Source: Flectonema sp. DT1601
Taxonomy: Eukaryota; Euglenozoa; Diplonemea; Diplonemida; Diplonemidae
DNA length: 64,000 bases
Reading direction: 5' to 3'
Assembly: GCA_964019425.1 (NCBI GenBank)
Contig: OZ025795.1
Coordinates: 1,182,001-1,246,000 of the forward strand
Positions 10,836 through 22,044 of this stretch are shown piece by piece. The notes under the pieces were generated by a model. The model was not told where the DNA came from and ran no database searches. It saw nothing but the letters and a program-made list of their open reading frames with translations. The position numbers were made by a program, and so were the translations under genes. Each line of letters begins with the position of its first letter. The first letter of the stretch is position 1.

Positions 10836-11844
10836 AACAGCGGTAGTGTCATTACACCCGACCTTGTGCTAGTGCATTAGAACCATCGAGACAGTAGTTG
10901 TCAGACTCGTCTGAGCTACACACATGCCAATGTATTCTGGAAGGCACGATGGTGAAAACCATCACAAGTTCTATAGAGAAGCTGCTGCTGACCGAAAGGT
11001 TTGTTGTTGTTGGCTGTTCCTAGAATTTTTCATTTCCCCTCTACTCCCTTTTTATTTCTTTTTTAAAATCATTGTCGATACCCTACAGGTTTTGATAGTT
11101 CCATTCATGTGCCAGACTTTGCTTACCCTTTTCTAATGAGAGAGTTTAATTAACTCGTTACTAGCCCCCTCGTGAGGAAGGGTTGACTAACCAGTTTTAG
11201 GCTGGAAAAAAAAAAAAACTCATGACAAAAAACCATTTTTTTTCTAACAACAGACACTTAAGCAGGGAGAAAAAAAGAAACTGCCCTCAATTACCTTAGT
11301 AGAGTGAATTCATTTTTTTTTTTTTTTGCACCGACGAAGTCGGAGAAGAAACTATTCAGATTGAAAGCCGTCATGACTTATTTTCCCCCGTGCGACAGGA
11401 TTCTGTTTGCGTTCGACGAAAGGCTAATCTGAATAGTTTTATATTACGACATTAATTTCCTTAATGAACGTTGTCTTGTTATAGTTTATTCGAAAAAAAC
11501 GTATTTCGTAGATGGGGTAAGCTGTTTTATTATAATTATTATTTATTTTTTGCCCAATAGATTCATGTTTGTATCGTCCTTTGAATTATTTTTTATAATT
11601 TCGGTCGGTGGGATTTTACAAATGTGTAGAATAGAAAATATAAACTCAACCACATACGAACTACCCCAACCAACGGGGGGGTTTTTTTTTTAAATTTTTT
11701 TTTGAGTTTTTTTTTTTTGTGTTTTTGATTTCTGTATTCGGACGGACAAAGTTTTCGATTTACGCGATTCATGTTTTAATGTTTTTTCTTTCCTCTCTCT
11801 CTTCCTTCATATAATTCAAAAAAGCGCCACCCAACAACAAAAAA
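10836..11844. other. intergenic with structured repeat family 4
   Basis: It holds family 4 copy a at 11328-11440 (separate entry). A frame at 10924-10998 begins MPMYSGRHDG and lacks a convincing splice site or continuation, so it was not called. Confidence 0.5.
11328..11440 (+). ncRNA. candidate structured RNA or element, repeat family 4 copy a
   Basis: This begins directly after a T-run with GCACCGACGAAGTCGGAGAA (hairpin CCGAC-GAA-GTCGG). AAACTATTCAGATT (11349-11362) is perfectly complementary to AATCTGAATAGTTT (11426-11439), with an inner AGCC/GGCT helix. The second copy at 23222-23356 keeps the outer helix with one G-T change and the inner AGCC/GGCT, while the loop diverges freely. That pattern suggests a conserved structure. 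Strand and function are unknown. Confidence 0.5.
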
Positions 11845-13620
11845 ATGGGTCCAACGGAAACTGACCCACTGAAGTTAGTAGAGACGTCATATTCTCGAAC
11901 TGATGACTTAATGGATGAGAATGAGTATCTTCAAAAGTGTGGTGGGTGGGGGAGGTTTCAATGTTTTAATGCTTGCATTAGTTGGTGGAGTATAGCGATA
12001 ATATCTTGTCACATAATGACTATGTACTATGTTCACTTACCTCTTGATGTCGAGTGTATTAGTCCTGAGGGTTGTGGAAATATCTCTATTCCTGATGTTG
12101 ATGATTTTTGTGATTCAGAAATTGCTTTTAGAAATACCGGATTTGACCTCCGTGGGCCCAACTCTATCTACACTCAATGGAACCTTACTTGTTCTCCTGA
12201 TAAGATTTTAGTCACAGTTTCTGATTCATCATTCTTCTTAGGATGGTTGGTTGGAGGAGTTTTGTGCGGAAAGGTATCAGATGTTCATGGTCGTCGAATA
12301 CCCTTAACGTTCTTTTTTATTCTTTCTGGAGCAGCAGTTGCTTGTACAACTCTAGCGAACACACCTGAGGTTTTTATTGTGTTAAAATTCATTCATGGGA
12401 TATTCGTTGGTCCTTTACTTCTAACTAATTATATATACGTGAGTGAGTTTATACCAGTAGCAAAGGGAGCTTTATTTGGGACCATGTATTTTATGATAGG
12501 CGCTGCTGGTTCTGCGTCTCTTGCTGTGGTTGCGTGGTATATTGGTGATTGGAAAAAACTTTCATATTTCGTTGGGATTATGACAGTACCTCTCGCGATA
12601 TGGCCAATCTTAAGCCCAGAAAGTCCAATGTGGTTGTTGTCAGTTGGGAGGACTGAATCTGCAATGTTGGTTTTTAAAAAAATCTGTCGTTGGAATAAAG
12701 TACCACTTCCATCTTGTGGTGTCCGTGCTGCCGTAGCCTCAGACAATGATGATGATATGTTAGAGAGAGGTCCAAGTGCTTTGTTATCATTTTCAAAGAT
12801 ACGAGTAATCACTATCTCTTTAGTTGTTGTATGGCTTGCTTGTTCTTTGTGTTATTTTGGTCTTTCATTGTCAGGAGCAACCCTCCCTGGAGACGTTTAT
12901 CTCAATGCTGCTCTTCTTTCTCTTATTGAACTTCCTGTTTATCCTTTGCAATTAATAGCTGTCGATTCCGTCTATCTTGGAAGGAAAAAAACTATGATTC
13001 TTTCACTACTAGTTGGTAGTTGTTGTTGTTTTATAAACCTATTACCAATTGGAGATGCCAGTAGATGGTTTGCTTTTGGAGGGAACATGTTTATGACAGC
13101 GGCATTCACAACGACGTATATTTGGGCAGCTGAAGTCTTTCCTTCTGATGTGAGAGCTTCAGGACTTGGGATGTGTACCGGAGGAGGAAAACTTGGATCA
13201 GTCTGCACGCCATTCATTGTTATGATTGGCTCTGATTCACTGACTATGGCGATGGTTATATTCGGATCTGTTGCTGCAGTGGGTGCATTATTCTCTCTTT
13301 GGGTTCCTGAAACGAGAGGTGTTGCTCCACTTCAAACTCTCTCTGAATTTAGGGAACTCGGTTCTTACATGTCAGATATGGAGAATAATCTACATAAGAA
13401 TGCGTTAGTTGATTTTGATAAGGCACCAGAAAATATTAAAAACCCAATCAGACCTGTCTCAGCTCCTCCAAACCAATTGTCAGCAACACCTTCAAAACGA
13501 TTTTCATGCTTGCCTCTTCCCAATGGACGGCCTGCATCATCGTTTGGGTTATCTAGTTCGTATGTTAGTCAGAATAGTAGAAGGCATTCGTTTGGACATC
13601 CATTTCTGACTGGTTCGTAA
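11845..13620 (+). CDS. MFS transporter, SLC22-like (organic cation/carnitine type)
   Basis: 591 residues with about 12 membrane segments. The layout matches SLC22: TM1 (~residues 44-66), then a Cys-rich extracellular loop of ~75 residues containing SIYTQWNLTCSPDK (the family's EWNLVC position). TM2 and the MFS loop GKVSDVHGRR follow. After TM6 comes ESPMWLLSVGRTESA, matching the SLC22 ESPRWLL signature, and the C-terminal half has VPETRG. It probably moves an organic ion across the plasma membrane; the substrate cannot be inferred. The cytoplasmic tail (last ~90 residues) is Ser/Pro-rich. A clear pyrimidine tract ends at AAAAAAG before the ATG. Confidence 0.85.
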   Translation: MGPTETDPLKLVETSYSRTDDLMDENEYLQKCGGWGRFQCFNACISWWSIAIISCHIMTMYYVHLPLDVECISPEGCGNISIPDVDDFCDSEIAFRNTGFDLRGPNSIYTQWNLTCSPDKILVTVSDSSFFLGWLVGGVLCGKVSDVHGRRIPLTFFFILSGAAVACTTLANTPEVFIVLKFIHGIFVGPLLLTNYIYVSEFIPVAKGALFGTMYFMIGAAGSASLAVVAWYIGDWKKLSYFVGIMTVPLAIWPILSPESPMWLLSVGRTESAMLVFKKICRWNKVPLPSCGVRAAVASDNDDDMLERGPSALLSFSKIRVITISLVVVWLACSLCYFGLSLSGATLPGDVYLNAALLSLIELPVYPLQLIAVDSVYLGRKKTMILSLLVGSCCCFINLLPIGDASRWFAFGGNMFMTAAFTTTYIWAAEVFPSDVRASGLGMCTGGGKLGSVCTPFIVMIGSDSLTMAMVIFGSVAAVGALFSLWVPETRGVAPLQTLSEFRELGSYMSDMENNLHKNALVDFDKAPENIKNPIRPVSAPPNQLSATPSKRFSCLPLPNGRPASSFGLSSSYVSQNSRRHSFGHPFLTGS

Positions 13621-14226
13621 TAATTGCTGAAGGAATACACGCTTCGAAATAGAGTCGAAGAATGTATTATTTATTATTATTATTTTTTTTTCATGTAATA
13701 ATTTTTGTTATTTGGTTACGTTTTGGTATTTTATTTCATCCAAAAATCTTATTTGCAGGGTTCGGAGATCAAAAAAAAAAAAAAAAAAAAAAACTCCCGA
13801 TTTAACCTGTGTGTTGCCTGCTTTCACTTCGAAAAAGGAAATCGCATTCATCCGACGGCTGATTATTATCTTCAAGTAAATATGTAATGCGAGTTCTCAG
13901 TAGTCTGTTTGTGTTGTGTATGGCAATTCTCATAGTGAGACTTACCACAGCCCGAGTGTGTGTCATAGAACAGATTCCTGAATACAACCAACTCGTCATT
14001 TTCATATTTTCTATTGTCGTTTTCTGTTTTCCTCATAGGAAATAAAAGGAAAACATTTTATGTTTATCTTCACGTATTGTTGTGCTTGACGAAAAAAGAT
14101 TGCTCGCACACAATTTCTTTTTTCAGGATTTGTCTTTGTTTCTTAACGTTTGAGAATATCAAAAGACTAGTTCTGATTCTATAAATCCATTCACACCACA
14201 GAACATATTCTCCACACACAGTTAAT
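13621..14226. other. intergenic
   Basis: AT-rich, with an A-run of about 22 at 13771-13792. CACCACAG at 14194-14201 is an acceptor-like site 25 nt before the next ATG. I see no gene. Confidence 0.6.
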
Positions 14227-15831
14227 ATGTTACGAAGTTATCACGAGAATAGCGATAGTGGTCCAGAGTCGTGTGATGAACATCACCAGTCATCAGCACT
14301 GTTGGATCGGTTACCGAAATCACAGATTCAAAACAGTGTAGAATGCCCAAAAGACCAGTCGTCTGAGTATGATGATGACGACTGTAAAAGTAATTTGACT
14401 GAGGCTGAAAAAACTGCTCGCGAGAAAGTATTATTCGTCTCGTTAGCTGTTGTGTTTGTCAGGTACGGGATTGCAACTTTCATGAGTCCATTCTTTCCAA
14501 ATTATTGTAAAAAGGTTGGAATCAGTGGTACATTTGAAGGATTCATCTTTGCTGCCTACCCTCTCGGAATGGCAATAATGGGACTCTACGGAAGTCAAGT
14601 CATTCTCGCTATTGGAACTCGGACAAGTGTTGCAATTGGTTTACTATTCACTGCAGTCACAACATCTGCTTTTGGGTTCGTACCTGACTTCGTAAGACTT
14701 ATTGGAAAGGAAAACGATGGCGAAACACTCCAATGGATATTCATTTCCCTTTCATTGATATCAGGGTTACTAGGATCATTATCAGATACAGGTGTTATTA
14801 TTGTTTGTGGTGAAAAGTTTAAGGATAAATCCGGAGTAGTTATGTCAGCAATAGGAACCTGCAGTGGTGTTGGCTGCATGGTAGGACCTCCTCTTGGAGG
14901 TGTCCTTTATTCAGCTTTTGCGACTGATGCACAAGACTTCAGATGGACATTCACGATATGGGGAGTTCTCTGCGTTGCAATAACTCCTTTGGTAATGAAA
15001 TATATACCTCAAGAATATATTAATGCTGATGAAGAGAAAGCACCAATCTCATCAGTCTTGTCACCATCAGTGATATTATCACTCGTTGCTATTGCATTGT
15101 CAGGAACAATTGTCGGGTCTTTAGACCCAACTCTCTCATATCGATTGAATGATTTATCATCAGCCATGATTGGACTATTCTTTATGTTTTCATCAATATC
15201 TTATACCATTGTTGGCTTACCTATTGGATGGGCTACAGAAGCACTGAAGACTCGTGAAAATGTTGGTGATTCTAGATACTACAAACTCATGCAGGCAGCT
15301 GGACTTTCTGTTTTAGCAGTGGCATTCGCTCTTCTTGGTCCGATTGAATTGCCGTTTGGAATAAAAACAAACAAACTGAAGAGAACGGGGATTGCAGTTG
15401 TCGCGATGGTTTTTAAAGGATTTGGATCCGCTGGAAACAATGCGGGGTATCCAGACTTGGTATTAGACATCGGAGCTGACGGTAGTAAAAGTAAACAAGC
15501 AAGGATTGACGGAATGTGGAATGCCGCCTACGCGATGGGATGGGCAGCTGGACCAGCTGTTGGAGGAGGTCTCTACGATGCTTTTGGTTTCGGTAGTATG
15601 GCGACAGTGATGTCTGTGACTGCTGCAGTGTATGCATTAATCCTTGTTATTGCGTCATTTACTAGACAGTTTTCAGGTGGATTTAGAGCTCGTACTCAGT
15701 CTGTTCAATCATCACGTGAAGCAGCTGCTGTTGCTGTTCTGGTCGTACTTCGTTCGATTTCAGATGAAATTGAAAATCGCGACTACGCTGAAACCGATTC
15801 TCTCCAACCACAACAACACGAAGAGTGTTAA
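14227..15831 (+). CDS. MFS transporter, SLC18B1/vesicular amine transporter-like
   Basis: 534 residues. An acidic, Ser-rich cytoplasmic N-terminus (~70 residues) is followed by about 12 membrane segments. The first segment and loop (MSPFFPNYCKKVGISGTFEG, then FAAYPLGMAIMGLYG) match the PFFP...G.S...G.IF signature of SLC18B1-type carriers. Gly-rich motifs such as GPPLGGVLYSAF and AAGPAVGGGLYDAFGFGS match MFS motif C and its C-terminal counterpart. Such carriers exchange polyamines or amines for protons in vesicles; the substrate here is inferred only by family. The gene follows the SLC22-like gene in the same direction, with no sequence similarity beyond the MFS fold. Confidence 0.8.
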   Translation: MLRSYHENSDSGPESCDEHHQSSALLDRLPKSQIQNSVECPKDQSSEYDDDDCKSNLTEAEKTAREKVLFVSLAVVFVRYGIATFMSPFFPNYCKKVGISGTFEGFIFAAYPLGMAIMGLYGSQVILAIGTRTSVAIGLLFTAVTTSAFGFVPDFVRLIGKENDGETLQWIFISLSLISGLLGSLSDTGVIIVCGEKFKDKSGVVMSAIGTCSGVGCMVGPPLGGVLYSAFATDAQDFRWTFTIWGVLCVAITPLVMKYIPQEYINADEEKAPISSVLSPSVILSLVAIALSGTIVGSLDPTLSYRLNDLSSAMIGLFFMFSSISYTIVGLPIGWATEALKTRENVGDSRYYKLMQAAGLSVLAVAFALLGPIELPFGIKTNKLKRTGIAVVAMVFKGFGSAGNNAGYPDLVLDIGADGSKSKQARIDGMWNAAYAMGWAAGPAVGGGLYDAFGFGSMATVMSVTAAVYALILVIASFTRQFSGGFRARTQSVQSSREAAAVAVLVVLRSISDEIENRDYAETDSLQPQQHEEC

Positions 15832-16661
15832 TTACGTCTTTTTATTTATATTTTTAGAACTAAAAGATAAATAAAAGTATAGACACGATTACCATAAGTT
15901 GAGCCAACCAATCCTACTGAGTCCAGCTGTTTGATTCGCTGTTTTTATTTTATTTTGTTCATTTCTTGTTTGTATTTGAGGGTTGGATTTCCTCCTTCAA
16001 TTTAGTTTTTGTTTGTTTACGTTATTATGTCATCACCAGGATCCGTGTGTGTTATTTAACCTTCTCCTCTTTAGAAAATTTAGAGTAATAGATTCTCTTT
16101 GAGAATCTACCCAACTGGTACTCATTGGGCTGGGTAAGGAGAATGGTCAGAAGAAAGATTTTTTTAATTTTTGCACCAAAACCTGACCATTATTTGCTTG
16201 TTGTCCGACGAATTTTTAATTTAATATTTTCTTTTGATTGACTGATTAGCAATCATAGTAGTTGGTGTTCAGTGGTTCACTGGGGGGAGATGCAATTTTT
16301 TTTAAAAAAAATCAGCCTCTCCCTTTGAATAAAGTACCCTTGACTTGCTATCAGAGTGTTTTACACAACTTGTTTTGTGAAAACGAAATCAGAAAGTTAT
16401 AAGTAAATGGAGAGTAGATCGATGGAGAAAAAAATCTTCATGTTATTTTGTGTCTAAGTCGCCGCCTAGTTGGGAACCAAAGTTCTTTTAAAGGTCCGTT
16501 GGTTGTTTGTTCTCCTCTTCCGTGTGTTGTTTACTTAAAGAGGACTCACCCTGACTTGTTATTTTAAATTAATTGAGAAAGGGTACCATTAATGATTTCA
16601 GGATTGTGATTATTTTTTATTATTTTAATTTTTATTTTTTCTCAGCAAACTTATTTACAAA
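15832..16661. other. intergenic with repeat family 6
   Basis: It contains family 6 copy a at ~16125-16262. A strong pyrimidine tract ends in TTTTTTCTCAG at 16635-16645, 16 nt before the next ATG. No gene is seen. Confidence 0.6.
16125..16262. repeat. dispersed repeat family 6, copy a
   Basis: GGGCTGGGT, then ACCATTATTTGCTTGTTGTC, then TTTTGATTGACTGATTA. Related copies lie at 58228-58322 and, more divergent, at 54430-54537. Confidence 0.6.
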
Positions 16662-17564
16662 ATGATGGCCCTAAAGACTCTCGCATTGGGAATGACGTTG
16701 TCACTCTCACAGGCTACAACCCCTCCGAAAGTATTCACAATCGGTACTCGTAGTGAAAAGATGAAAACAGTTTCGATGGGTTTCGAAGCAGATCTTGAAA
16801 CCGGAATCTTAACTGAAATCGCTTCTAATTTTATTTACCTGGGGCCCAGCATCGCAATTGACGGAATCAGCGCTTTTGATAAAAAGAATGGATTGATTTA
16901 CTGGACTAACGATGCCGCTACTACATTCGTCTACGGACTAAATGTAAAAACAGGTGAAATCTTACCTCCGATTGATACTTACGGTAATGCTATTGGTAGT
17001 TTATCGTTTGATGATACGACTGGTGAATTGCTTATTGGAGATTTCCCTTCACCTGGGATATGCAGACTCCTTCGGTACAGTGAATCCAACGTTGATATTT
17101 ATTCATACAATGGAACTGTTATCACTTCTTGTGGTACTGTTGTGCCGGGTAATCTTTACATTAATTGGAATTTCCCAAAAACAAGACTCGAGACTATTGA
17201 TTTGAGTACCGGAAAGGTTCTCAAAGAAACAACAGTTGATCCAGAGTGTGGACTTATTACGAATCTGTTTTCTGATCCGTCGGATTCCAAATCACTTATT
17301 GCTCTTCAAGGATCACTAAGTGGATACAACTACACTAAATTAGACATCTCGACTGGTTCATGTACGACTCCAGTAACCTTTGATATTGACCCAATGACAT
17401 CCGCAGCTTTTGATCATCGTACTGGTCTTGTTTGGTACGCAAAAACAAATGCAACTGGTGTGTTTATAAACACCTTATCCCCAAAAACTGGTCAACAAAC
17501 TTCAAAGCAAATGAAAACTAAAACCGGTGTTGTTGCTATTCAGGAGTTGGCTTTACTTTTCTAA
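16662..17564 (+). CDS. secreted beta-propeller-like protein
   Basis: 300 residues. The N-terminus MALKTLALGMTLSLSQATTP is a plausible signal peptide cleaved near residue 19-20. The rest is beta-rich, with recurring units: a Gly-Asp turn, then Leu/Ile, then a Thr-Gly-Glu/Lys-Ile/Val-Leu strand (VKTGEILPP, DDTTGELLIG, DLSTGKVLKE). This suggests a WD/NHL-like propeller built from 'x-T-G-x' blades. N-glycosylation sequons are present (NGT, NYT, NAT). There are five or more cysteines. I do not recognise the family, and its role (cell surface, lysosome or outside) is not inferable. The second ATG (16665) would serve equally as start. Confidence 0.7.
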   Translation: MMALKTLALGMTLSLSQATTPPKVFTIGTRSEKMKTVSMGFEADLETGILTEIASNFIYLGPSIAIDGISAFDKKNGLIYWTNDAATTFVYGLNVKTGEILPPIDTYGNAIGSLSFDDTTGELLIGDFPSPGICRLLRYSESNVDIYSYNGTVITSCGTVVPGNLYINWNFPKTRLETIDLSTGKVLKETTVDPECGLITNLFSDPSDSKSLIALQGSLSGYNYTKLDISTGSCTTPVTFDIDPMTSAAFDHRTGLVWYAKTNATGVFINTLSPKTGQQTSKQMKTKTGVVAIQELALLF

Positions 17565-18431
17565 GGGCAGTAAATTTTTATTTTGCTATTTTTTTTTTTT
17601 TTTTTTTTTTTTTTAAATAGTTTTTTTTTTGTCAAGTGTTGTGAAGTATTGATCATTGATTTAACATTGATTTTGTATTTTTTTCGCCCAGAAAAAAAAA
17701 ATAAAAAAAAATTCTTCCACTACTAACAATAAACTATAGATAATCTCTCTCTTCTTTCCTTATCAAACAACGTTTTTGAGATTGGCATAGTTTCAAATTC
17801 ATAGCCGACAAAACTCAATCATTATTTTGATAGATGTTTTACTTTTTTTTCCGATCTCATCTGGCAAAAAAAAATCTGAAATATACGTTTTTTTTTTTGT
17901 GTAATTCACAAAAAAACTAAAATAATAATATAAAAAAAAAAAAAAACGTGTGACTGTGATATTTTTTTTTCGTTGTGAAAAAAAACATAACTCCAAATGA
18001 TGTTTTTACTGTACAGGCAGTTTTTCTTGTTTCCCAATAACAGTAATGTACGAAACTCATAAGGGTTTTAGTTTATCTCTCTCTCTCCTGCACTACCTCG
18101 GAACTTTAATATGATATCGGAATGAACATTCGCATGACTAGCGAGATTTAAACCGAAAAAAAAAAAAGAAGTTAAATACCATGATTCGATTCAATGGGGA
18201 GGTTGTGCAAATTAAAAAAAAAAAAAAAGAAAGAAAAGGGGTTTCATTCTTTTATTCTCGGGAAAATTTGTTTGTTTGTTTGTTTCTGAATTGAAAAAAT
18301 CTAAAAAAAAAAAAACGAGGTACTATACATTCATACCCGTAGGGTGATAATTTTCAGTCGAGGGCTGTTTTGCCGTTTGTTTGTTTTTTTTTGAGCATTC
18401 TATTCTCCGGACTAATCCCTTGATCTCAAAG

Positions 18432-18465
<34 letters not shown>

Positions 18466-18642
18466 GTAAATTTATAAGAACGTCATTTGTTTTTCCTTTT
18501 CTTGGAAAGTTTATTCTCAACATTTCTATCAGGTTCAAAGAGTACAACATGATAACATTCTTAACTGAATATGACAAAAGGATTTAAAAACAAACAAACT
18601 TTTCCCCCATCCCAGAAACAACAACAACTAAACATCGTAATA
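17565..18642. other. intergenic
   Basis: AT-rich, with dense A/T runs (for example 17588-17614 and 18438-18465). CCCCCATCCCAG at 18604-18615 is a pyrimidine-rich acceptor-like site 27 nt before the Rab32 ATG. An in-frame ATG at 18571 lies before that site and is probably not used. Confidence 0.6.
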
Positions 18643-19290
18643 ATGTCAGGAGTTGAAAATGATGAAATGAACTGCCTTTACAAGGTACTTGTTGTAGGAG
18701 AAGGAGGTACTGGTAAGACTTGTGTAATTAGAAGATACGTTCACAATATATTCCAGATGAGCACGAAGACTACTATTGGAGTTGATTTTGCTTTGAAAAT
18801 GCTTCACTGGGATGGTAAAAAACAAATAACACTTCAGGTTTGGGACATCGCTGGACAAGAAAGATATGGTCAGATGACGAGGGTGTACTACCAAGCTGCT
18901 GTAGGAGCTTTGGTTGTTTTTGACATTAAGAAACCAGAGTCGTTTGCTGCTGTTGCAAAGTGGAAGCAAGACATCGACAACAAAGTGTACATGTCTGACA
19001 ATAGTAACATTCCGTGTGTTCTATTGGCTAACAAGTGTGATTTGTCTCCTCTTTCTGACTTCAAATCAAAAGAAGAAATGGACGCCTTTTGTGAGGAGCA
19101 CGGCTTCGTTGGATGGTTCGAAGTCTCAGCTCTAAAAGACATCAACATCAAACCTGCCTTTGAAGAGCTTGTCAAACATGTCGTCGCCAACGATAATCCA
19201 AAAGCCGAACAAAAATCTGGAAAGAAAGAAACCCTAACACTCACTATGCCACCTCCACCAAAGGATGGAGGTAAGAGTTGTAAATGTTAA
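18643..19290 (+). CDS. Rab32-like: Rab32-type small GTPase
   Basis: 215 residues. The P-loop is GEGGTGKT (from residue 19), followed by RRYVHNIFQMSTKTTIGVDF, then ALKMLHW. Switch II is WDIAGQER (from 67); Ile in place of Thr in WDTAGQER is the Rab32/38 hallmark. The base motif is NKCD (from 130), and the G5 region reads HGFVGWFEVSALKDINI. The C-terminus SCKC ends in a prenylatable CxC-type pair. Rab32 proteins act on lysosome-related and endosomal membranes. I used the ATG after the acceptor-like AG; an in-frame ATG 72 nt upstream would add a low-complexity extension. A degenerate paralogue lies at 57181-57789. Confidence 0.92.
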   Translation: MSGVENDEMNCLYKVLVVGEGGTGKTCVIRRYVHNIFQMSTKTTIGVDFALKMLHWDGKKQITLQVWDIAGQERYGQMTRVYYQAAVGALVVFDIKKPESFAAVAKWKQDIDNKVYMSDNSNIPCVLLANKCDLSPLSDFKSKEEMDAFCEEHGFVGWFEVSALKDINIKPAFEELVKHVVANDNPKAEQKSGKKETLTLTMPPPPKDGGKSCKC

Positions 19291-19439
19291 ATAAAAAAAA
19301 AAAAATGAAATAACGTTCAGCGACTAGCATGAGTTCATAAAAACTCTACACGTTACTCATTGAGAGGATTACCAGACTACTACACCTGGCAACGAAGAAA
19401 AAAACAAAAAAAAACTAAAACCACTTCACTTCACACTAT

Positions 19440-21350
19440 CAAATTATTGTTTTGTACTCAGGACAGCTGGCCATACTTTTTATGTATACGGTGTGTCTTG
19501 TAGTTCAATTGTTTTTTTTTTCTTCCCCCTACTGGGCTCAGAACGACTGATTCTACCCTAGTGGGTGTACAGTTTGTTTTTGTAGCTTGTTTTCTACCTA
19601 ACAGAGAGATACATATCAGCTCGTTGTGTCAGTTTTTATATTCGGATCGATCTTTGCAGCCCTAAACGGTCGCAATGAGTGATTTCTAAGTTTTTTTTTT
19701 TTTTTTTTTGTTTAAATTTGTGTTGTAATCTGGCTCAGAATAGCTTGTCACACCTAGGTTGTATAGTATACGGCTTATTTTTGATTCTTTTTTTCTTCCC
19801 ACGTTCCCGAACACTGAACACGTGTATCAATAATAATATTTTCTGAGCTCTTTTAGTGCATCTGTCCACTCAGGTGGTAACTTGTTTCTGATAATCAATA
19901 ATTAGCAGGCGAATACTATTAGTACTTCAGTTGTATGGAAGTCTTTGTATAATTCGAGGGAGGAAATGAACAAATTTTCGTTCCACATGTCTTTTTTACT
20001 CATTTTTTTTTTTTTTTTTTTTTTCCACCTTGTTTGCTATACTTTTGTCCCCTTTTTTTTTTTTTTCTTCTTCTTCTTCTTTTATTTTTTATTTAATCGT
20101 TTCCCCCTATTAGAAGTATATCGCTCTCGGCCGTTAATGTGTTCTTGGCTCGGAACAGCTGTTATACCCAAGTTGTATACAGCTTGTTTTGTAGTCCTGT
20201 TTGTTTTTATTTCCAATTTCTCGTTGATCTAATTATTTGTTTCCGTAAAAAATATGTGAATTCCAATTTCAGTGTGATTGCGTTGGTGGTCTCGGGATGG
20301 CTGTTTTGCATAAATTGTGTACGGCCTTCTTTTGATGTCCTTAACTTGTTGAGTTTGTTTCAGTTTCCCATTCCCATCTCCATGTCTTTGGTGGCCAGGG
20401 TTATTTCCCTAACCAACCTTAGTGACAATGGTCGTTTCCTTCTCCCCCTTTTTTTTTTTTGCAAGAAAGGGGTTTTTTGGACTACAGTTTGATTATTTCA
20501 GTGTGTGGTCTCTTTTCTCTTTATCAGGCTACCAGTTAGAATACAGCTTGTTTCAAAGTTATATATTTCTCTTTTTTTTTTTTTTGACCTCTACAGAAAT
20601 ATGAGCAGTGCTGTCCAGAGAAATATTCCGCACTGCACTTATTCGCACTTTTTTTTTCCTCCGCTACAATGATATTTCAATTTTCGGATATCGCAGTCCG
20701 TTGTTAGGTTTTGTGACTCTGAATGACTGCTTACACTCTTGGTAGGTGAACAGCTTGTTTTGAAGTCCTCTATTGGTGTTGTTTTATTGTTTTTATTTGA
20801 CCTCTTTAAAATATAAACAGCTGTTGTTTGGAGAAATATTCTTCACTTCAAAGTTTCACCGTACAATCACTGTTGACGGATTGCAAGGCTACCAGATTGG
20901 ACAACTTCTGGATACTTCTGTTGACATTATTTTAGTTACAGCTACTGTTCTATAATGTAGCTAAATCTGTCATATTTCTCGGCTTAGCCTGAGTACTTTT
21001 TTTTTTTTTTTTTTTTGAGTATTTTTAAAGTTTATTATTGTTTTTCTACATTGTCAAAAACTATCACCTCCTGTTTATACTCATGCTGAGACTAGAAAAC
21101 ACTTCCCCTTCAAACACGGTAATCGTTCGGGTTTTGGGGCTCTGAATGGCTGCTTACACTTTTGGTAGGTGAACAGCTTGTTTTGAAGTCCTCTGTTTTT
21201 TTATTTTTCTGTGATATCAAGTTGTAGATTCGGATACCCCCTTTTCAAAAAAAAAAATCGAAAAAAAAAAAATAACAAAAGTGTTCTGGGCTAAAGATGG
21301 CTGGGTATACCTACCATTTGGTATACAGCTTGTTTTTTAGTAGTCAGGTC
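19440..21350. repeat. degenerate array of ~9 hairpin-forming repeat units
   Basis: Units recur near 19450, 19540, 19735, 20140, 20290, 20520, 20705, 21130 and 21290. Each reads roughly GGCTCGGAATGGCTG, then a short inverted repeat, then TACAGCTTGTTTTGTAGTCC. The arms pair within units: AGCTGTTATAC with GTATACAGCT near 20157-20184, and GGTATACC with GGTATAC near 21306-21327. The units at 20705 and 21130 are nearly identical over ~65 nt. An accompanying phrase GGAGAAATATTC recurs at ~20615 and ~20837. No frame is conserved, so this is non-coding. It could be a decayed satellite or an array of small RNA genes. Confidence 0.6.
21017..21078. repeat. dispersed repeat family 3, copy b (abuts a T-run)
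   Basis: Nearly identical to 7518-7581, from GAGTATTTTTAAAGTTTAT through CATTGTCAAAAACTATCACC. It lies inside the hairpin-array region but is a different sequence. Confidence 0.7.
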
Positions 21351-21384
21351 GTGTCTGTTACTTCTTATTCCATTATCCTCCTCC

Positions 21385-21415
<31 letters not shown>

Positions 21416-22044
21416 GCTTGATAAAAGTAACTATTATTTTTAAGAAGAAAGTATGGTTTTTATTTTTTTTGTATGAAAAGAATGTTGGGCAGCAAATTGG
21501 AATTATTTCTAGCTCGCACAGTCTGACCAGATTTATTGTTTCAGTTTGCAAACAAATTCGAATTTGTGTTGTTACTATTTTTGCTCCGCACGGTGAAGCA
21601 AATAGCCCTTGAATACACTAACAGGCAAAGTAATGCAAAAAAAAAAAAAAGAACTCCTACTGTAGCAGCATATTTAAAAAAAAAAAAAAAAAAAAAAAGA
21701 AAAAGTGAATTTCCGAGTGGATTTTGTTGTGTTTTTTTTTCTTTTTATTCCCCCAATTTTTTTTTGTGACTTCGATAAAAAATAAATTAATTAATGAAAG
21801 AGACATTTGATTATGGACCAATCAAGATTACTATTTCTGTTTAGCGTTGAGACCTGAGTGTATTGACTAAGGAATAGTTGTTTCTTCTCGTCTGACTATC
21901 AAATAACATTGAGCAAACCTCGTACTCAATAACAACTCAGAGGGTGGTATGACATATCAGGTTAGCAATGGAAGAACATGAATTTTCTTCTTCTTCTTCT
22001 TTTTTTTTTTTTTTGAATTTTTTTTTTAAAAATTCTTTTTATTA

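Noticed and set aside
10924-10998. Possible extra exon MPMYSGRHDGENHHKFYREA
   Set aside because: No GTATGT-type donor and no downstream exon in phase.
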